Source: Streptomyces griseoincarnatus
GTDB taxonomy: Bacteria > Actinomycetota > Actinomycetes > Streptomycetales > Streptomycetaceae
Reading direction: 5' to 3'
Assembly (NCBI GenBank): GCA_014649575.1
Contig: BMTH01000015.1
Coordinates: forward strand, 62,001-126,000
DNA length: 64,000 bases
Under the pieces are notes generated by a model, which did no database searches, was not told the DNA's origin, and was given only the letters and a program-made list of their open reading frames with translations. How positions within the stretch are numbered: the stretch's first letter is position 1; the number at the start of each line of letters is the position of its first letter. Shown one piece after another: positions 18,037 to 26,640 of the stretch. A program made the translations under genes and the position numbers.

Positions 18037-18933
18037 CTACTTCACGGGGGTGAAGTCCCGCGCGCCGATGAACTCGGGGCGGCGGATCGGAGCCGCGAAC
18101 GGCTCGACCGCCGTGTTCTCGACGCTGTTGAACACGATGAACACGTTGCTGCGCGGGTACGGCGTGATGTTGTCGCCGGAGCCGTGCATGCAGTTGCAGT
18201 CGAACCAGGTCGCCGAGCCGGCCTTGCCGGTGAACAGCTTGATGCCGTACTCCGACGCCATCTTGGTCAGCGCCTCGTCGGACGGCGTCCCCGCGTCCTG
18301 CATCTGCAGGGACTTCTTGTAGTTGTCCTTCGGGGTGGCGCCCGCGCAGCCGAGGAACGTCTTGTGCGACCCCGGCATGATCATCAGACCGCCGTTGGTG
18401 TCGTAGTTCTCGGTGAGCGCGATCGAGACCGATATGGTGCGCATGTTCGGCAGGCCGTCCTCGGCGTGCCAGGTCTCGAAGTCCGAGTGCCAGTAGAAGC
18501 CGCTCGCGCCGAAGCCGGGCTTGACGTTGATCCGCGACTGGTGGACGTACACGTCCGAGCCGAGGATCTGCCGGGCGCGCCCGACGACCCGCTCGTCGCG
18601 CACCAGGTTCGCGAAGACCTCGCTGATCTTGTGCACCTCGAAGACCGAGCGGATCTCCTGGGACTTCGGCTCGACGATCGAGCGCTCGTCCGCGCGGATC
18701 GCCGGGTCGTCCACCAGCCGGTCCAGCTCGCGCTTGTAGACCTCGACCTCGTCCGGGCCGATCAGCTGGTCGACGGCCAGGAAGCCGTCGCGGTCCAGCG
18801 CCTGGAGGTCACCCGCGGAGACGGGGCCAGGGGTGTCCGGGGAACCCCAGACGACCGGGTCCTGGCGCGGGGTGACCACCTCGGTGGCGCCGCGGGTCGG
18901 GTAGAGATCGGTGACGCGCGTGGTCGTGGTCAC
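18037..18933 (-). CDS. ectD: Ectoine hydroxylase
   Basis: A 298-residue non-heme Fe(II), 2-oxoglutarate-dependent dioxygenase that converts ectoine to 5-hydroxyectoine. The iron ligands are visible as His149 and Asp151 (FYWHSDFETWH) and His250 (CMHGSGDNITPYPRSN). The signature between them, ending in WHSDFETWHAEDG, is the diagnostic ectoine hydroxylase stretch. The length agrees with characterised enzymes (about 295-310 residues). It is the last gene of the ectABCD operon, six bases behind ectC. The presence of ectD shows that the strain should make hydroxyectoine, which protects against heat and desiccation as well as salt. Confidence 0.97.
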   Translation of the reverse strand: MTTTTRVTDLYPTRGATEVVTPRQDPVVWGSPDTPGPVSAGDLQALDRDGFLAVDQLIGPDEVEVYKRELDRLVDDPAIRADERSIVEPKSQEIRSVFEVHKISEVFANLVRDERVVGRARQILGSDVYVHQSRINVKPGFGASGFYWHSDFETWHAEDGLPNMRTISVSIALTENYDTNGGLMIMPGSHKTFLGCAGATPKDNYKKSLQMQDAGTPSDEALTKMASEYGIKLFTGKAGSATWFDCNCMHGSGDNITPYPRSNVFIVFNSVENTAVEPFAAPIRRPEFIGARDFTPVK

Positions 18934-18939
18934 GGTGGA

Positions 18940-19338
18940 TCACACCTCCTCGGTGAGCAGCGGATAGACGCCGTTCTCGTCGTGGTCCTCCCGTCCGGTC
19001 ACGGGCGGGTTGAAGACACAGATGCAGTGGAAGTCCTCCTTGACCTTGAGCGTGTGCCGCTCGTGGCCGTCGAGGAGGTACATGGTGCCGGGCGTGATGT
19101 GGTAGGTCTTCCCGGTCTCGCGGTCGGTCAGCTCGGCGTCGCCCTTGGTGCAGACGACGGCCTCGATGTGGTTCGCGTACCACATGTCCGTTTCCGTACC
19201 CGCGTACAGGATCGTCTCGTGCACGGAGAAGCCGACCTTCTCCTTGGCGAGGACGATGCGCTTGCTCTCCCACGTGCCGGACGCCGATTTCACGTGCCGG
19301 TCGGTGCCTTCGATCTCCTTGAACGAACGGACGATCAC
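18940..19338 (-). CDS. ectC: L-ectoine synthase
   Basis: A protein of 132 residues starts at GTG 19338 (MIVRSFKEIEGTDRHV), the usual start for this cupin. It cyclises N-gamma-acetyl-diaminobutyrate to ectoine in the cytoplasm. The cupin metal-site region is seen in MWYANHIEAVVCTKGDAEL and LLDGHERHTLK, followed by the C-terminal CICVFNPPVTGREDHDENG, close to textbook EctC. It lies 32 bp after ectB and six bases before ectD, so it is co-transcribed. A longer open frame upstream is arginine-rich and overlaps the ectB end; it is not part of the protein. Confidence 0.97.
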   Translation of the reverse strand: MIVRSFKEIEGTDRHVKSASGTWESKRIVLAKEKVGFSVHETILYAGTETDMWYANHIEAVVCTKGDAELTDRETGKTYHITPGTMYLLDGHERHTLKVKEDFHCICVFNPPVTGREDHDENGVYPLLTEEV

Positions 19339-19370
19339 GGTGTTGCGATGCCTCCTCGGCTGGATGTGTT

Positions 19371-20642
19371 TCAGGCGGTTTCGCGGACGGCGCGGGCCAG
19401 GACCCTGAGGCCCTCGTCCAGCTCGTCCGGGGTGATGGTCAGGGCGGGGAGCAGCTTGACGACCTCGCTCTCCGGGCCGGACGTCTCGATCAGCAGACCG
19501 AGCTCGAAGGCGCGCTTGGCGACCCGGCCGGCGCGCTCCTTGTCGTGGAACTCCAGGCCCCACACGAGGCCGCGGCCGCGGTACTCCTTGACGTCGGCGA
19601 GGTTCTCCTCGGTGATGGCGATCATCGCCTGATCCACCTGCTCGCCGCGTCCCCGGGTCTGCTTCTCCATCGCGGAGCCGTCCGCCCAGTACGCCTCAAG
19701 GGCGGCGGTGGCCGTCACGAACGCGGGGTTGTTGCCGCGGAACGTGCCGTTGTGCTCGCCCGGCTCCCAGACGTCCAGCTCCGGCTTGAACAGGGTCAGC
19801 GCCATGGGCAGGCCGTAGCCGCTGATCGACTTGGAGACGGTGACGATGTCCGGCGTGATGCCCGCCTCCTCGAAGGAGAAGAACGCGCCGGTGCGGCCGC
19901 AGCCCATCTGGATGTCGTCGACGATGAGCAGCATGTCCTGGCGCTCGCACAGCTCGGACAGGGCGCGCAGCCACTCGGGCCGGGCCACGTTGATGCCGCC
20001 CTCGCCCTGCACGGTCTCGACGATCACGGCGGCCGGCTTGTTGAGGCCCGAGCCCTGGTCCTCCAGGATGCGCTCGAACCACAGGAAGTCCGGGACCTGG
20101 CCGTCGAAGTAGTTGTCGAACGGCATGGGCGTGCCGTGCACCAGCGGGACACCGGCACCGGCCCGCTTGAAGGCGTTGCCGGTCACGGCGAGCGAGCCCA
20201 GTGACATGCCGTGGAAGGCGTTGGTGAACGACACGACGGACTCGCGGCCCTTCACCTTGCGCGCCAGCTTCAGCGCGGACTCCACGGCGTTGGTGCCCGT
20301 CGGGCCCGGGAACATGACCTTGTACGGCAGGTCACGCGGGCGCAGGATGTAGTTCTGGAAGGATTCCAGGAACGCGCGCTTGGCCGTCGTCGACATGTCG
20401 AGGCCGTGCGTGACGCCGTCCCGCTCCAGGTAGTCGATCAGGGCGCGTTTCAGGACGGGGTTGTTGTGGCCGTAGTTGAGTGAACCGGCTCCGGCGAAGA
20501 AGTCGAGGTACTCGTGGCCGTCCTCGTCGTACATGCGGCTGCCGTGCGCACGGTCGAAGACGGTGGGCCAGCCGCGGCAGTAGCTGCGCACCTCGGACTC
20601 GAGGGTCTCGAAGACGCTGAGGTCGGGCTGGGTGATGGTCAC
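19371..20642 (-). CDS. ectB: Diaminobutyrate--2-oxoglutarate aminotransferase
   Basis: A 423-residue class III PLP aminotransferase makes L-2,4-diaminobutyrate from aspartate-semialdehyde and glutamate, the first ectoine step. It has the MFPGPTGTNAVESALKLAR phosphate loop, the aspartate pair in LLIVDDIQMGCGRTG, and the Schiff-base lysine Lys271 in VTVSKSISGYG. The length is typical. It lies 68 bp downstream of ectA in the same operon. Note that the order ectA, ectB, ectC, ectD matches the canonical arrangement. Confidence 0.97.
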   Translation of the reverse strand: MTITQPDLSVFETLESEVRSYCRGWPTVFDRAHGSRMYDEDGHEYLDFFAGAGSLNYGHNNPVLKRALIDYLERDGVTHGLDMSTTAKRAFLESFQNYILRPRDLPYKVMFPGPTGTNAVESALKLARKVKGRESVVSFTNAFHGMSLGSLAVTGNAFKRAGAGVPLVHGTPMPFDNYFDGQVPDFLWFERILEDQGSGLNKPAAVIVETVQGEGGINVARPEWLRALSELCERQDMLLIVDDIQMGCGRTGAFFSFEEAGITPDIVTVSKSISGYGLPMALTLFKPELDVWEPGEHNGTFRGNNPAFVTATAALEAYWADGSAMEKQTRGRGEQVDQAMIAITEENLADVKEYRGRGLVWGLEFHDKERAGRVAKRAFELGLLIETSGPESEVVKLLPALTITPDELDEGLRVLARAVRETA

Positions 20643-20710
20643 GACGAATCGCTCCTCGGTGGCGTGGGAAGTCGGAGGGAGTCGGAAGATCGGGGGGTCG
20701 GGCCCGCGCG

Positions 20711-21217
20711 TCAGAGCGCGAAGGGCCCGATGCGGTGCAGGACCTCGGGGTCGTGGGGTCCGTCGGGGAAGTCCGGGGTGTCGAAGAGCACCTCGCGCTC
20801 CAGCAGGGCGCCGTGGCGCTCCGCGAACGCGGTGAACAGGCGCTCGGAGGCGGTGTTGCCGGGTGCGACGGTGGTCTCCACGGTGTCCACGCCGTGCTCC
20901 CCGGCGGTCCGGGCGGCCAGCGCGTCGAGCATGGCGGCGGCCAGGCCGCGGCCGCGGTACGCCTCGTCGACGGCGACCTGCCAGACCAGCAGGGTGCGCG
21001 GGCTGTCCGGGCGGAGGTAGCCGGTGATGAAGCCGACCGCCTCTCCGCGCTCGTCGCGAGCGACGGCCGAGGTGGCGGCGAAGTCACGGCACCACAGCAG
21101 ATAGCTGTACGACGAGTTCAGGTCGAGGACCTTCGAGTCCCTGGCTATCCGCCACAGCACGGCTCCGTCCGCCACGGTCGGGCGGTCGATTTGCAGGTCT
21201 GCTTGTGCGGCAGTCAT
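20711..21217 (-). CDS. ectA: L-2,4-diaminobutyrate N-gamma-acetyltransferase
   Basis: A 168-residue GNAT enzyme acetylates diaminobutyrate in the second ectoine step. ATG 21217 gives MTAAQADLQIDRPTVADG and the expected length; the open frame continues upstream but loses similarity. The acetyl-CoA-binding motif is QVAVDEAYRGRGLAAAMLDAL, and substrate-side residues occur around DLNSSYSYLLWCRDF, as in other EctA proteins. It is the first gene of the operon. There is no obvious Shine-Dalgarno sequence before the ATG. Instead a 24-bp palindrome ends only five bases away, suggesting that transcription or translation starts very close to the operator. Confidence 0.96.
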   Translation of the reverse strand: MTAAQADLQIDRPTVADGAVLWRIARDSKVLDLNSSYSYLLWCRDFAATSAVARDERGEAVGFITGYLRPDSPRTLLVWQVAVDEAYRGRGLAAAMLDALAARTAGEHGVDTVETTVAPGNTASERLFTAFAERHGALLEREVLFDTPDFPDGPHDPEVLHRIGPFAL

Positions 21218-21222
21218 GCGAA

Positions 21223-21246
21223 TTGAACTTACCGAGGTAAATTCAA
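21223..21246. promoter_or_regulatory. 24-bp palindrome immediately upstream of ectA
   Basis: Read on the plus strand, TTGAACTTACC and GGTAAATTCAA are complementary except for one position, around a two-base centre. The site is strikingly A/T-rich for this genome and sits 6-29 bases before the ectA start codon. It probably covers the promoter or the transcription start. It is a strong candidate for the binding site of the regulator of ectoine synthesis; that regulator is not encoded next to the operon. Confidence 0.7.
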
Positions 21247-21570
21247 AATTGCATCGTCCTGCGGGGTTACGTACGAGCACGTCATGTGTTATCGCGCGTA
21301 CGGGTGTGTCCGCGCGAGATGCCGGTGAAATGTCCCGTTTCGCACGGGAGGAAGTGGTGCAAATGGGGCGCGCTGTGGATCCGGTCACATCTGTGTAACT
21401 CTCGTGACCACACCCGGAAACGCCCGGTGGCCACTCCTTGGATTGGGGCGTTTAGGCTCCGGAAGACCGGGCAGAAGAAGACGGGAAGCTGTTCCGCAGA
21501 GTAATAGGGAAATAAGCCGGAGAATGTCGCGGGAGTATGTGTGCGAGGGATTTCGGTAATCCCTTTGAAT
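21247..21570. other. Non-coding gap upstream of ectA
   Basis: No protein-coding frame with a recognisable domain was found in this 324-bp stretch. It is less GC-rich than its surroundings (for example AAATAAGCC and TTTGAATTC near its right end) and must contain the ectA promoter at its left end. The rest may be degraded DNA from the remnant on its right. Confidence 0.5.
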
Positions 21571-21753
21571 TCACGCCCCGGTCACCCCTTCGATGCGCTC
21601 CCGGAGAAGATCGGCGTGGCCGTTGTGGCGCGCATGCTCCTCGATCACATGGATCAGCACCCGGCGCGGGCTGACCTCCGTGCCGGCCGGCGGCCCGTCG
21701 GCGATGCGTCCGGTGCCGTCCAGGGGGCGCCCGGCGCACAGGTCCCGTCCCCG
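21571..21753 (-). pseudogene. C-terminal remnant of a DinB/DUF664-family protein
   Basis: The minus-strand frame that ends at the TGA at 21571-21573 encodes a tail, VSPRRVLIHVIEEHARHNGHADLLRERIEG (in two parts: VSPRRVLIHVIEEHARHN, GHADLLRERIEG). This is the last helix of DinB-superfamily (DUF664) proteins and includes the HxxxH-type metal-ligand histidines. No complete gene precedes it: upstream of about 21753 the frame loses similarity and there is no start codon with a ribosome-binding site. The remnant is squeezed between the aminotransferase stop codon at 21831 and the ectoine upstream region. It appears to be a decayed gene. The assignment is by motif recall. Confidence 0.6.
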
Positions 21754-21830
21754 GGCCTGCGCGGCACCCCCGCCCCGCATCGGCACCGGCGCCCAAGAAG
21801 CTCGTCCAGGGCCGTGGGGCCCCGCCTCGC

Positions 21831-22952
21831 TTACACCCAGGCCCGCTCCGCCGCCGCCAGCCCCGCGGGCAGGTCGACCGACACCCCCGCGTCCGTCAGG
21901 GCCGTAGCCAGAGCCGCCAAGCACGCCCGGACCGTGCCACGGGTGGCCTCGGGCCCGTAGTGATTGACGCGGATCATCTCGCGGGCCAGGGCGCCGCCCC
22001 CCGCTGCGAGAGGCAGGCCGGGGTCGGCCGCCAACGCCCGCGCGACCAGATCCGACGCGGTCGTACCGTCCGGCGCCCGCAGCGTCGTGGCGACCGGCGC
22101 CGCGTCCGCCGCGTCGTGGACGTACGGCGCGATCCCCCCGCCGAGCGCCGTCGCACCCGCACGGGTCGCGGCGGCAGCCGAGGCGTGCCGCGCCATCACC
22201 GCCTCCGGTCCCTCCGCCTCGATCCGCTCCACGCACGCCTCGAGCGCGAGCATCTCGAGCTGCGCCGGAGCGTGCAGCAGCGTCTTGCGGCCACCGTCGA
22301 TCCACCGCTCCTTCCAGTCCAGGAGGGAGAGGTAGGAGCGGCGGGGCGCGTTCGGGTTGGCCGCCATGCGGGCCCAGGCACGCTCGCTCACCGAGACCGC
22401 CGACACCCCGGCGGGCCCGCCCATCGCCTTCTGCGCCCCGATGACGCACAGGTCCACGCCCCACGCGTCCGGCAGCACCGGCTCCGCGCCCACCGAGGCG
22501 ACCGCGTCCAGGTAGAACAGCGCCCCGTGCTCCCGCACGACCTCGCCGATCGCGGCGACCGGGTTGGTGTTGCCGGTGGCGGCCTCGGCGTGCACCAGCG
22601 ACACGAAGTCGATCTCCGGGTGCTCGGCGAACGCGTCCCGCACCTGCTCGGCGGTCACCGCCGTGTGGAACGGCACGGTCAGGTCGATGACGGTGGCTCC
22701 GCAGTCCCGCAGCCAGTCGCCGAAGGTCTGCCCGTAGGGGCCGGTGATGACGTTCAGCGCGGTCGTCCCGGGCCCGGCCGCCGCACGGATCGCGCCCTCC
22801 AGCGGCAGCAGCGCCTCACCCTGGGTGATCAGCACGTCCTGCCCGGTGCCCAGCAGCCGCGCCACCCGGTCCTCGATCGAGGCGAAGCGCGCGGCGGTCA
22901 GCGGGGGCAGGTCCAGGAGGAGGTTCGTCACGGCTGTGCTCTCTTTGCTCAT
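21831..22952 (-). CDS. Class V aminotransferase (alanine--glyoxylate aminotransferase-like)
   Basis: A 373-residue PLP enzyme with VLITQGEALLPLEGAIRAA and NVITGPYGQTFGDWLRDCG near the N-terminus, AVASVGAEPVLPDAWGVDLCVIGAQKAMGGPAG in the middle (the lysine of GAQKAMGG is the predicted Schiff base; shown here in fragments for length: DAWGVDLCVIGAQKAMGG), and EMIRVNHYGPEATRG near the end. This pattern matches the alanine-glyoxylate/serine-pyruvate aminotransferase group. The substrate is uncertain. It is transcribed divergently from the amino-acid ABC transporter 83 bp away, which makes a role in handling an imported amino acid plausible but unproven. Confidence 0.85.
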   Translation of the reverse strand: MSKESTAVTNLLLDLPPLTAARFASIEDRVARLLGTGQDVLITQGEALLPLEGAIRAAAGPGTTALNVITGPYGQTFGDWLRDCGATVIDLTVPFHTAVTAEQVRDAFAEHPEIDFVSLVHAEAATGNTNPVAAIGEVVREHGALFYLDAVASVGAEPVLPDAWGVDLCVIGAQKAMGGPAGVSAVSVSERAWARMAANPNAPRRSYLSLLDWKERWIDGGRKTLLHAPAQLEMLALEACVERIEAEGPEAVMARHASAAAATRAGATALGGGIAPYVHDAADAAPVATTLRAPDGTTASDLVARALAADPGLPLAAGGGALAREMIRVNHYGPEATRGTVRACLAALATALTDAGVSVDLPAGLAAAERAWV

Positions 22953-23035
22953 GCTTCACGGCAGCGCGGGTAGGTACGACGACGTCGAGGGTAAACCTTC
23001 GGCGGACGGTTCCGTTTCCCCCACAGGAGGCCTCC

Positions 23036-23884
23036 GTGAAGACGCATCCCGGCCGCAGGACCCGGGTCCTGGTTGCCACCACCGCGACGGCCGGGATGGT
23101 GCTCCTCGCCGCCTGCACGTCCACCGACGACGGAGGCGGAGGGTCCACGACCGCCGGCGGGGTCGAGCTCGTCAAGGCGGGGCAGCTCACCACCTGCACC
23201 CACCTGCCGTACCCGCCGTTCCAGTCGGAGATCGACGGCAAGGTGCAGGGCTTCGACGTCGCCCTGATCGACCTGGTCGCCGACGACCTCGGCGTGAAGC
23301 AGCAGATCCTCGACACGCCGTTCGAGAACTTCAAGACCGGCGCCTTCCTCAACTCCGGCGAGTGCGACCTGGCCGCGGCCGGCATGACCATCACCGACGA
23401 GCGGAAGAAGAACGTCGACTTCTCCGACCCGTACTTCAACGCCACCCAGGCCGTCCTCGTCGCCAAGGACAGCGGCGTCGGCTCCCTCGCCGACGTGAAG
23501 TCGGAGAACGTCGAGCTGGGCGCCCAGGCACAGACCACCGGCGAGGACTACGTCAAGGGCGAGGGCTTCGACCCGGTCTCCTTCGAGTCCTCCGACGCCG
23601 TCCTCAACGGCCTGCGCACCGGCCAGGTCAAGGCCGTCGTCATCGACTACCCCGTCGTCCAGGGCTGGCTGAAGGACGAGGCCAACGCGGACGCCTTCAC
23701 CGTCGCCGAGCAGATCGACACCGGCGAGCAGTACGGCTTCACCGTGAAGAAGGGCAACAAGGCCCTCCAGGAGGCCGTGAACAAGGCGCTCGCCGACGCC
23801 AAGGCCGACGGCACGTACGAGAAGCTGTACGAGCAGTGGATCGGCCCGTACGACGAGTCCGCCGCCTCCCCGGCCGCCTCCTGA
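23036..23884 (+). CDS. Amino-acid ABC transporter substrate-binding lipoprotein
   Basis: A protein of 282 residues starts at GTG 23036 behind a GGAGG site. The lipobox is LLAAC with Cys27 as the lipidation site. The mature protein is a family 3 binding protein: LTTCTHLPYPPFQSE, GFDVALIDLVADDLG, the AAAGMTITDERKKNVDFSDPY block (given in parts: AAAGMTITDERKK, NVDFSDPYF) and the C-terminal VNKALADAKADGTYEKLY. These are hallmarks of polar and glutamine-type amino-acid receptors. It is followed by its permease after three bases and then its ATPase, so the three form one operon and one importer. The specific amino acid cannot be told from sequence alone. Confidence 0.92.
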   Translation: MKTHPGRRTRVLVATTATAGMVLLAACTSTDDGGGGSTTAGGVELVKAGQLTTCTHLPYPPFQSEIDGKVQGFDVALIDLVADDLGVKQQILDTPFENFKTGAFLNSGECDLAAAGMTITDERKKNVDFSDPYFNATQAVLVAKDSGVGSLADVKSENVELGAQAQTTGEDYVKGEGFDPVSFESSDAVLNGLRTGQVKAVVIDYPVVQGWLKDEANADAFTVAEQIDTGEQYGFTVKKGNKALQEAVNKALADAKADGTYEKLYEQWIGPYDESAASPAAS

Positions 23885-23887
23885 CCC

Positions 23888-24724
23888 ATGGCCGACACGG
23901 ACGAGACGCCGCTCCGGCCCAGGCGGAAGGGCCTGACCCGGCGGCAGAAGCGCAGCGTGTCGCGCGGCATCCAGTACGCCGTGTTCGTCGCGGCCGTGAT
24001 CGCCTTCGGCGTCACCGCGGACTGGGGACGGCTGCAGAACCAGTTCGCGCAGGTCGAGATCGCCGAGCGGATGTTCCCCGAGGTCATCACGCTCGCGCTG
24101 AAGAACACCGTCCTCTACACGGTGACCGGCTTCGGCGTCGGGCTCGCGCTCGGCATGCTGATCGCGCTGATGCGGCTGTCGTCCGTCGGGCCCTACCGCT
24201 GGCTGGCCGGCATCTACATCGAGATCTTCCGTGGCCTGCCCGCCCTGCTGATCTTCATCTTCATCGGCGTCGCCGTCCCGCTCGCCTTCCCCGGCACGGA
24301 GATCATCGGCGGGACGTACGGCAAGGTCGCCCTCGCGCTCGGCCTGGTGGCCGCCGCCTACATGGCGGAGACCATCCGCGCCGGCATCCAGGCCGTGCCC
24401 AAGGGGCAGATGGAGGCGGCCCGCTCGCTGGGCTTCTCACCCGGCCGCGCCATGGTGTCGATCATCATCCCGCAGGCGTTCCGGATCATCCTCCCGCCGC
24501 TCACCAACGAGCTGGTCCTGCTGTTCAAGGACTCCTCGCTGGTGCTGTTCCTCGGTGTCACCCTGGAGGAGCGCGAGCTGTCCAAGTACGGCCGTGACCT
24601 GGCCAGCCAGACCGCCAACTCGACGCCCATCCTGGTGGCCGGCCTGTGCTACCTGCTGATCACCATCCCGCTCGGCTTCGTCGTGCGCCGCATGGAGGCC
24701 AAGGCCCAGGAGGCCGTCAGATGA
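23888..24724 (+). CDS. Amino-acid ABC transporter permease (HisMQ type)
   Basis: A protein of 278 residues begins with a charged cytoplasmic stretch and has about five or six membrane segments. The EAA loop that contacts the ATPase is seen as MEAARSLGFSPGRAM, followed by IIIPQAFRIILPPLTNELV, both typical of the polar amino-acid permease family. Another diagnostic piece is VLYTVTGFGVGLALGM. A single permease gene is present, so the channel is presumably a homodimer. The stop overlaps the start of the ATPase gene (ATGA), showing tight coupling. Confidence 0.93.
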   Translation: MADTDETPLRPRRKGLTRRQKRSVSRGIQYAVFVAAVIAFGVTADWGRLQNQFAQVEIAERMFPEVITLALKNTVLYTVTGFGVGLALGMLIALMRLSSVGPYRWLAGIYIEIFRGLPALLIFIFIGVAVPLAFPGTEIIGGTYGKVALALGLVAAAYMAETIRAGIQAVPKGQMEAARSLGFSPGRAMVSIIIPQAFRIILPPLTNELVLLFKDSSLVLFLGVTLEERELSKYGRDLASQTANSTPILVAGLCYLLITIPLGFVVRRMEAKAQEAVR

Positions 24725-25512
24725 GCCGCCCCGAGATCCGCGTCAGCGGACTGCACAAGTCGTTCGGCGACAACCACGTGCTGCGCGGCATCGACCTGGA
24801 GATCGGCCAGGGCGAGGTCGTCTGCGTCATCGGCCCGTCCGGCTCCGGCAAGTCCACGCTTCTGCGCTGCGTGAACCTCCTGGAGGAACCCGGCAAGGGC
24901 CAGGTCTTCGTCGGCGGCACCGAGCTGACCGACCCGGACGTCGACATCGACGCCGTACGCCGCCGTATCGGCATGGTCTTCCAGCAGTTCAACCTGTTCC
25001 CGCACCTGACCGTGACGGAGAACCTCACCCTGCCGCAGCGCCGCGTGCTCCGGCGCGGCAAGGCGGAGGCCGCGAAGGTCGCCGCGCGGAACCTGGAACG
25101 GGTCGGCCTCGCCGAGAAGGCGGACGCCTACCCGTCCTCCCTCTCCGGCGGCCAGCAGCAGCGCGTCGCCATCGCCCGCGCGCTCGCCATGGGCCCCGAG
25201 GTGATGCTGTTCGACGAGCCCACCTCGGCGCTCGACCCCGAACTGGTCGGCGACGTCCTCGCGGTGATGCGGATGCTCGCCGACGAGGGCATGACGATGA
25301 TGGTCGTCACGCACGAGATGACCTTCGCCCGCGAGGTGGCCGACCGGGTCGTCTTCATGGACGGCGGCGTGGTCGTCGAGGACGGCACCCCCGAGCGGGT
25401 CATCGGCGCGCCACGGCACGAGCGCACCCGTCACTTCCTCTCCCGGCTCCTCGACCCGGCCATGGCGCAGGTCGAGGAGGAGACGTCGGACCAGGTGGGG
25501 AAGTCCGGCTGA
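24721..25512 (+). CDS. Amino-acid ABC transporter ATP-binding protein (GlnQ type)
   Basis: A protein of 263 residues starts at the ATG overlapping the permease stop. All nucleotide-binding motifs are visible: Walker A GPSGSGKST, Q-loop VFQQFNLFPHLTV, ABC signature LSGGQQQR, Walker B VMLFDEPTSALDP and the H-loop VVTHEM. The FNLFPHLTVTENLTLP stretch is typical of the polar amino-acid subfamily. It powers the importer made by the two upstream genes. The C-terminus has an extra acidic 25-residue tail, not unusual in actinomycetes. Confidence 0.95.
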   Translation: MSRPEIRVSGLHKSFGDNHVLRGIDLEIGQGEVVCVIGPSGSGKSTLLRCVNLLEEPGKGQVFVGGTELTDPDVDIDAVRRRIGMVFQQFNLFPHLTVTENLTLPQRRVLRRGKAEAAKVAARNLERVGLAEKADAYPSSLSGGQQQRVAIARALAMGPEVMLFDEPTSALDPELVGDVLAVMRMLADEGMTMMVVTHEMTFAREVADRVVFMDGGVVVEDGTPERVIGAPRHERTRHFLSRLLDPAMAQVEEETSDQVGKSG

Positions 25513-25533
25513 CGCGCAACTAGGGTGCGGTGC

Positions 25534-26625
25534 ATGAGCGAACGCGCGGTGCTGCACGTGAAGGGGCGGATCCTCGTCGGCCCGGACGAGGTCCGCGACG
25601 AGCTGTGGGTGATCGACGGCCGCATCTCCTACGACCGTCCCGCCGGCGCCCGTGACGTCCGGACCGTCGACGGCTGGGTGCTGCCCGGTCTGGTCGACGC
25701 CCACTGCCACGTGGGTCTCGACCGGCACGGGGCCGTCCCCGAGGACGTCGCGGAGAAGCAGGCGCTCACCGACCGGGACGCCGGCGCACTGCTGCTGCGC
25801 GACGCGGGATCGCCCTCGGACACCCGGTGGACCGACGACCGCGAGGACCTCCCGAAGATCATCAGGGCCGGGCGGCACATCGCGCGCACCCGTCGCTACA
25901 TCCGCAACTACGCCTGGGAGGTCGAGCCCGACGACCTCGTCGCGTACGTCGCCCAGGAGGCTCGGCGCGGCGACGGCTGGGTGAAGCTGGTCGGCGACTG
26001 GATCGACCGCGACCTGGGCGACCTGTCGGCCTGCTGGCCGCGCGGCGCGGTGGAGGCGGCCATCGCGGAGGCGCACCGACTGGGCGCCCGCGTCACCGCC
26101 CACTGCTTCGCCGAGGACTCCCTGCGCGACCTCGTCGAAGCCGGCATCGACTGTGTCGAGCACGCCACCGGGCTCACCGACGAGACCGTCCCGCTGTTCG
26201 CCGAGCGGGGCGTCGCGATCGTGCCCACCCTGGTCAACATCGCCACCTTCCCCGCGCTCGCCGACGGCGGCGAAGCCAGGTTCCCGCGCTGGTCCGCCCA
26301 TATGCGCCGGCTCCACGAGCGCCGCTACGACACCGTGCGGTCCGCCTACGACGCCGGCATCCCCGTCTTCGTCGGCACCGACGCCGGCGGCACCCTCCCG
26401 CACGGGCTCGCCGCCGAGGAGGTGGCGGAACTGGCCAAGGCCGGCCTGCCGCCCGTCGAGGCGCTGGCCGCCGGCACCTGGAAGGCCAGGGCCTGGCTCG
26501 GCCGCCCCGGCCTGGAGGAGGGCGCCCCGGCGGACCTGGTGGTCTACGACGCCGACCCGCGCGCGGACCTCCGGGTGCTCACCGCTCCGCGCCGGGTGGT
26601 GCTCGACGGGCGCGTCGTCGCGTAG
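25534..26625 (+). CDS. Amidohydrolase-family metal-dependent hydrolase
   Basis: ATG 25534 is preferred over the in-frame GTG 25525 because a TAGGGT box at 25521-25526 lies eight bases before it, as in leaderless Streptomyces promoters. The 363-residue protein has the imidazolonepropionase-like architecture: an N-terminal beta-sandwich, metal ligands DAHCHVGLD, AHCFAE, EHATGL and GTDAGG, and a C-terminal return to the sandwich with VVLDGRVVA. Such enzymes hydrolyse cyclic amides or amidines in amino-acid or nucleobase catabolism. It follows the amino-acid ABC operon by only 21 bp and may act on the imported compound (inference). Confidence 0.87.
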   Translation: MSERAVLHVKGRILVGPDEVRDELWVIDGRISYDRPAGARDVRTVDGWVLPGLVDAHCHVGLDRHGAVPEDVAEKQALTDRDAGALLLRDAGSPSDTRWTDDREDLPKIIRAGRHIARTRRYIRNYAWEVEPDDLVAYVAQEARRGDGWVKLVGDWIDRDLGDLSACWPRGAVEAAIAEAHRLGARVTAHCFAEDSLRDLVEAGIDCVEHATGLTDETVPLFAERGVAIVPTLVNIATFPALADGGEARFPRWSAHMRRLHERRYDTVRSAYDAGIPVFVGTDAGGTLPHGLAAEEVAELAKAGLPPVEALAAGTWKARAWLGRPGLEEGAPADLVVYDADPRADLRVLTAPRRVVLDGRVVA

Positions 26626-26640
26626 GACACGCTCGCCGGT

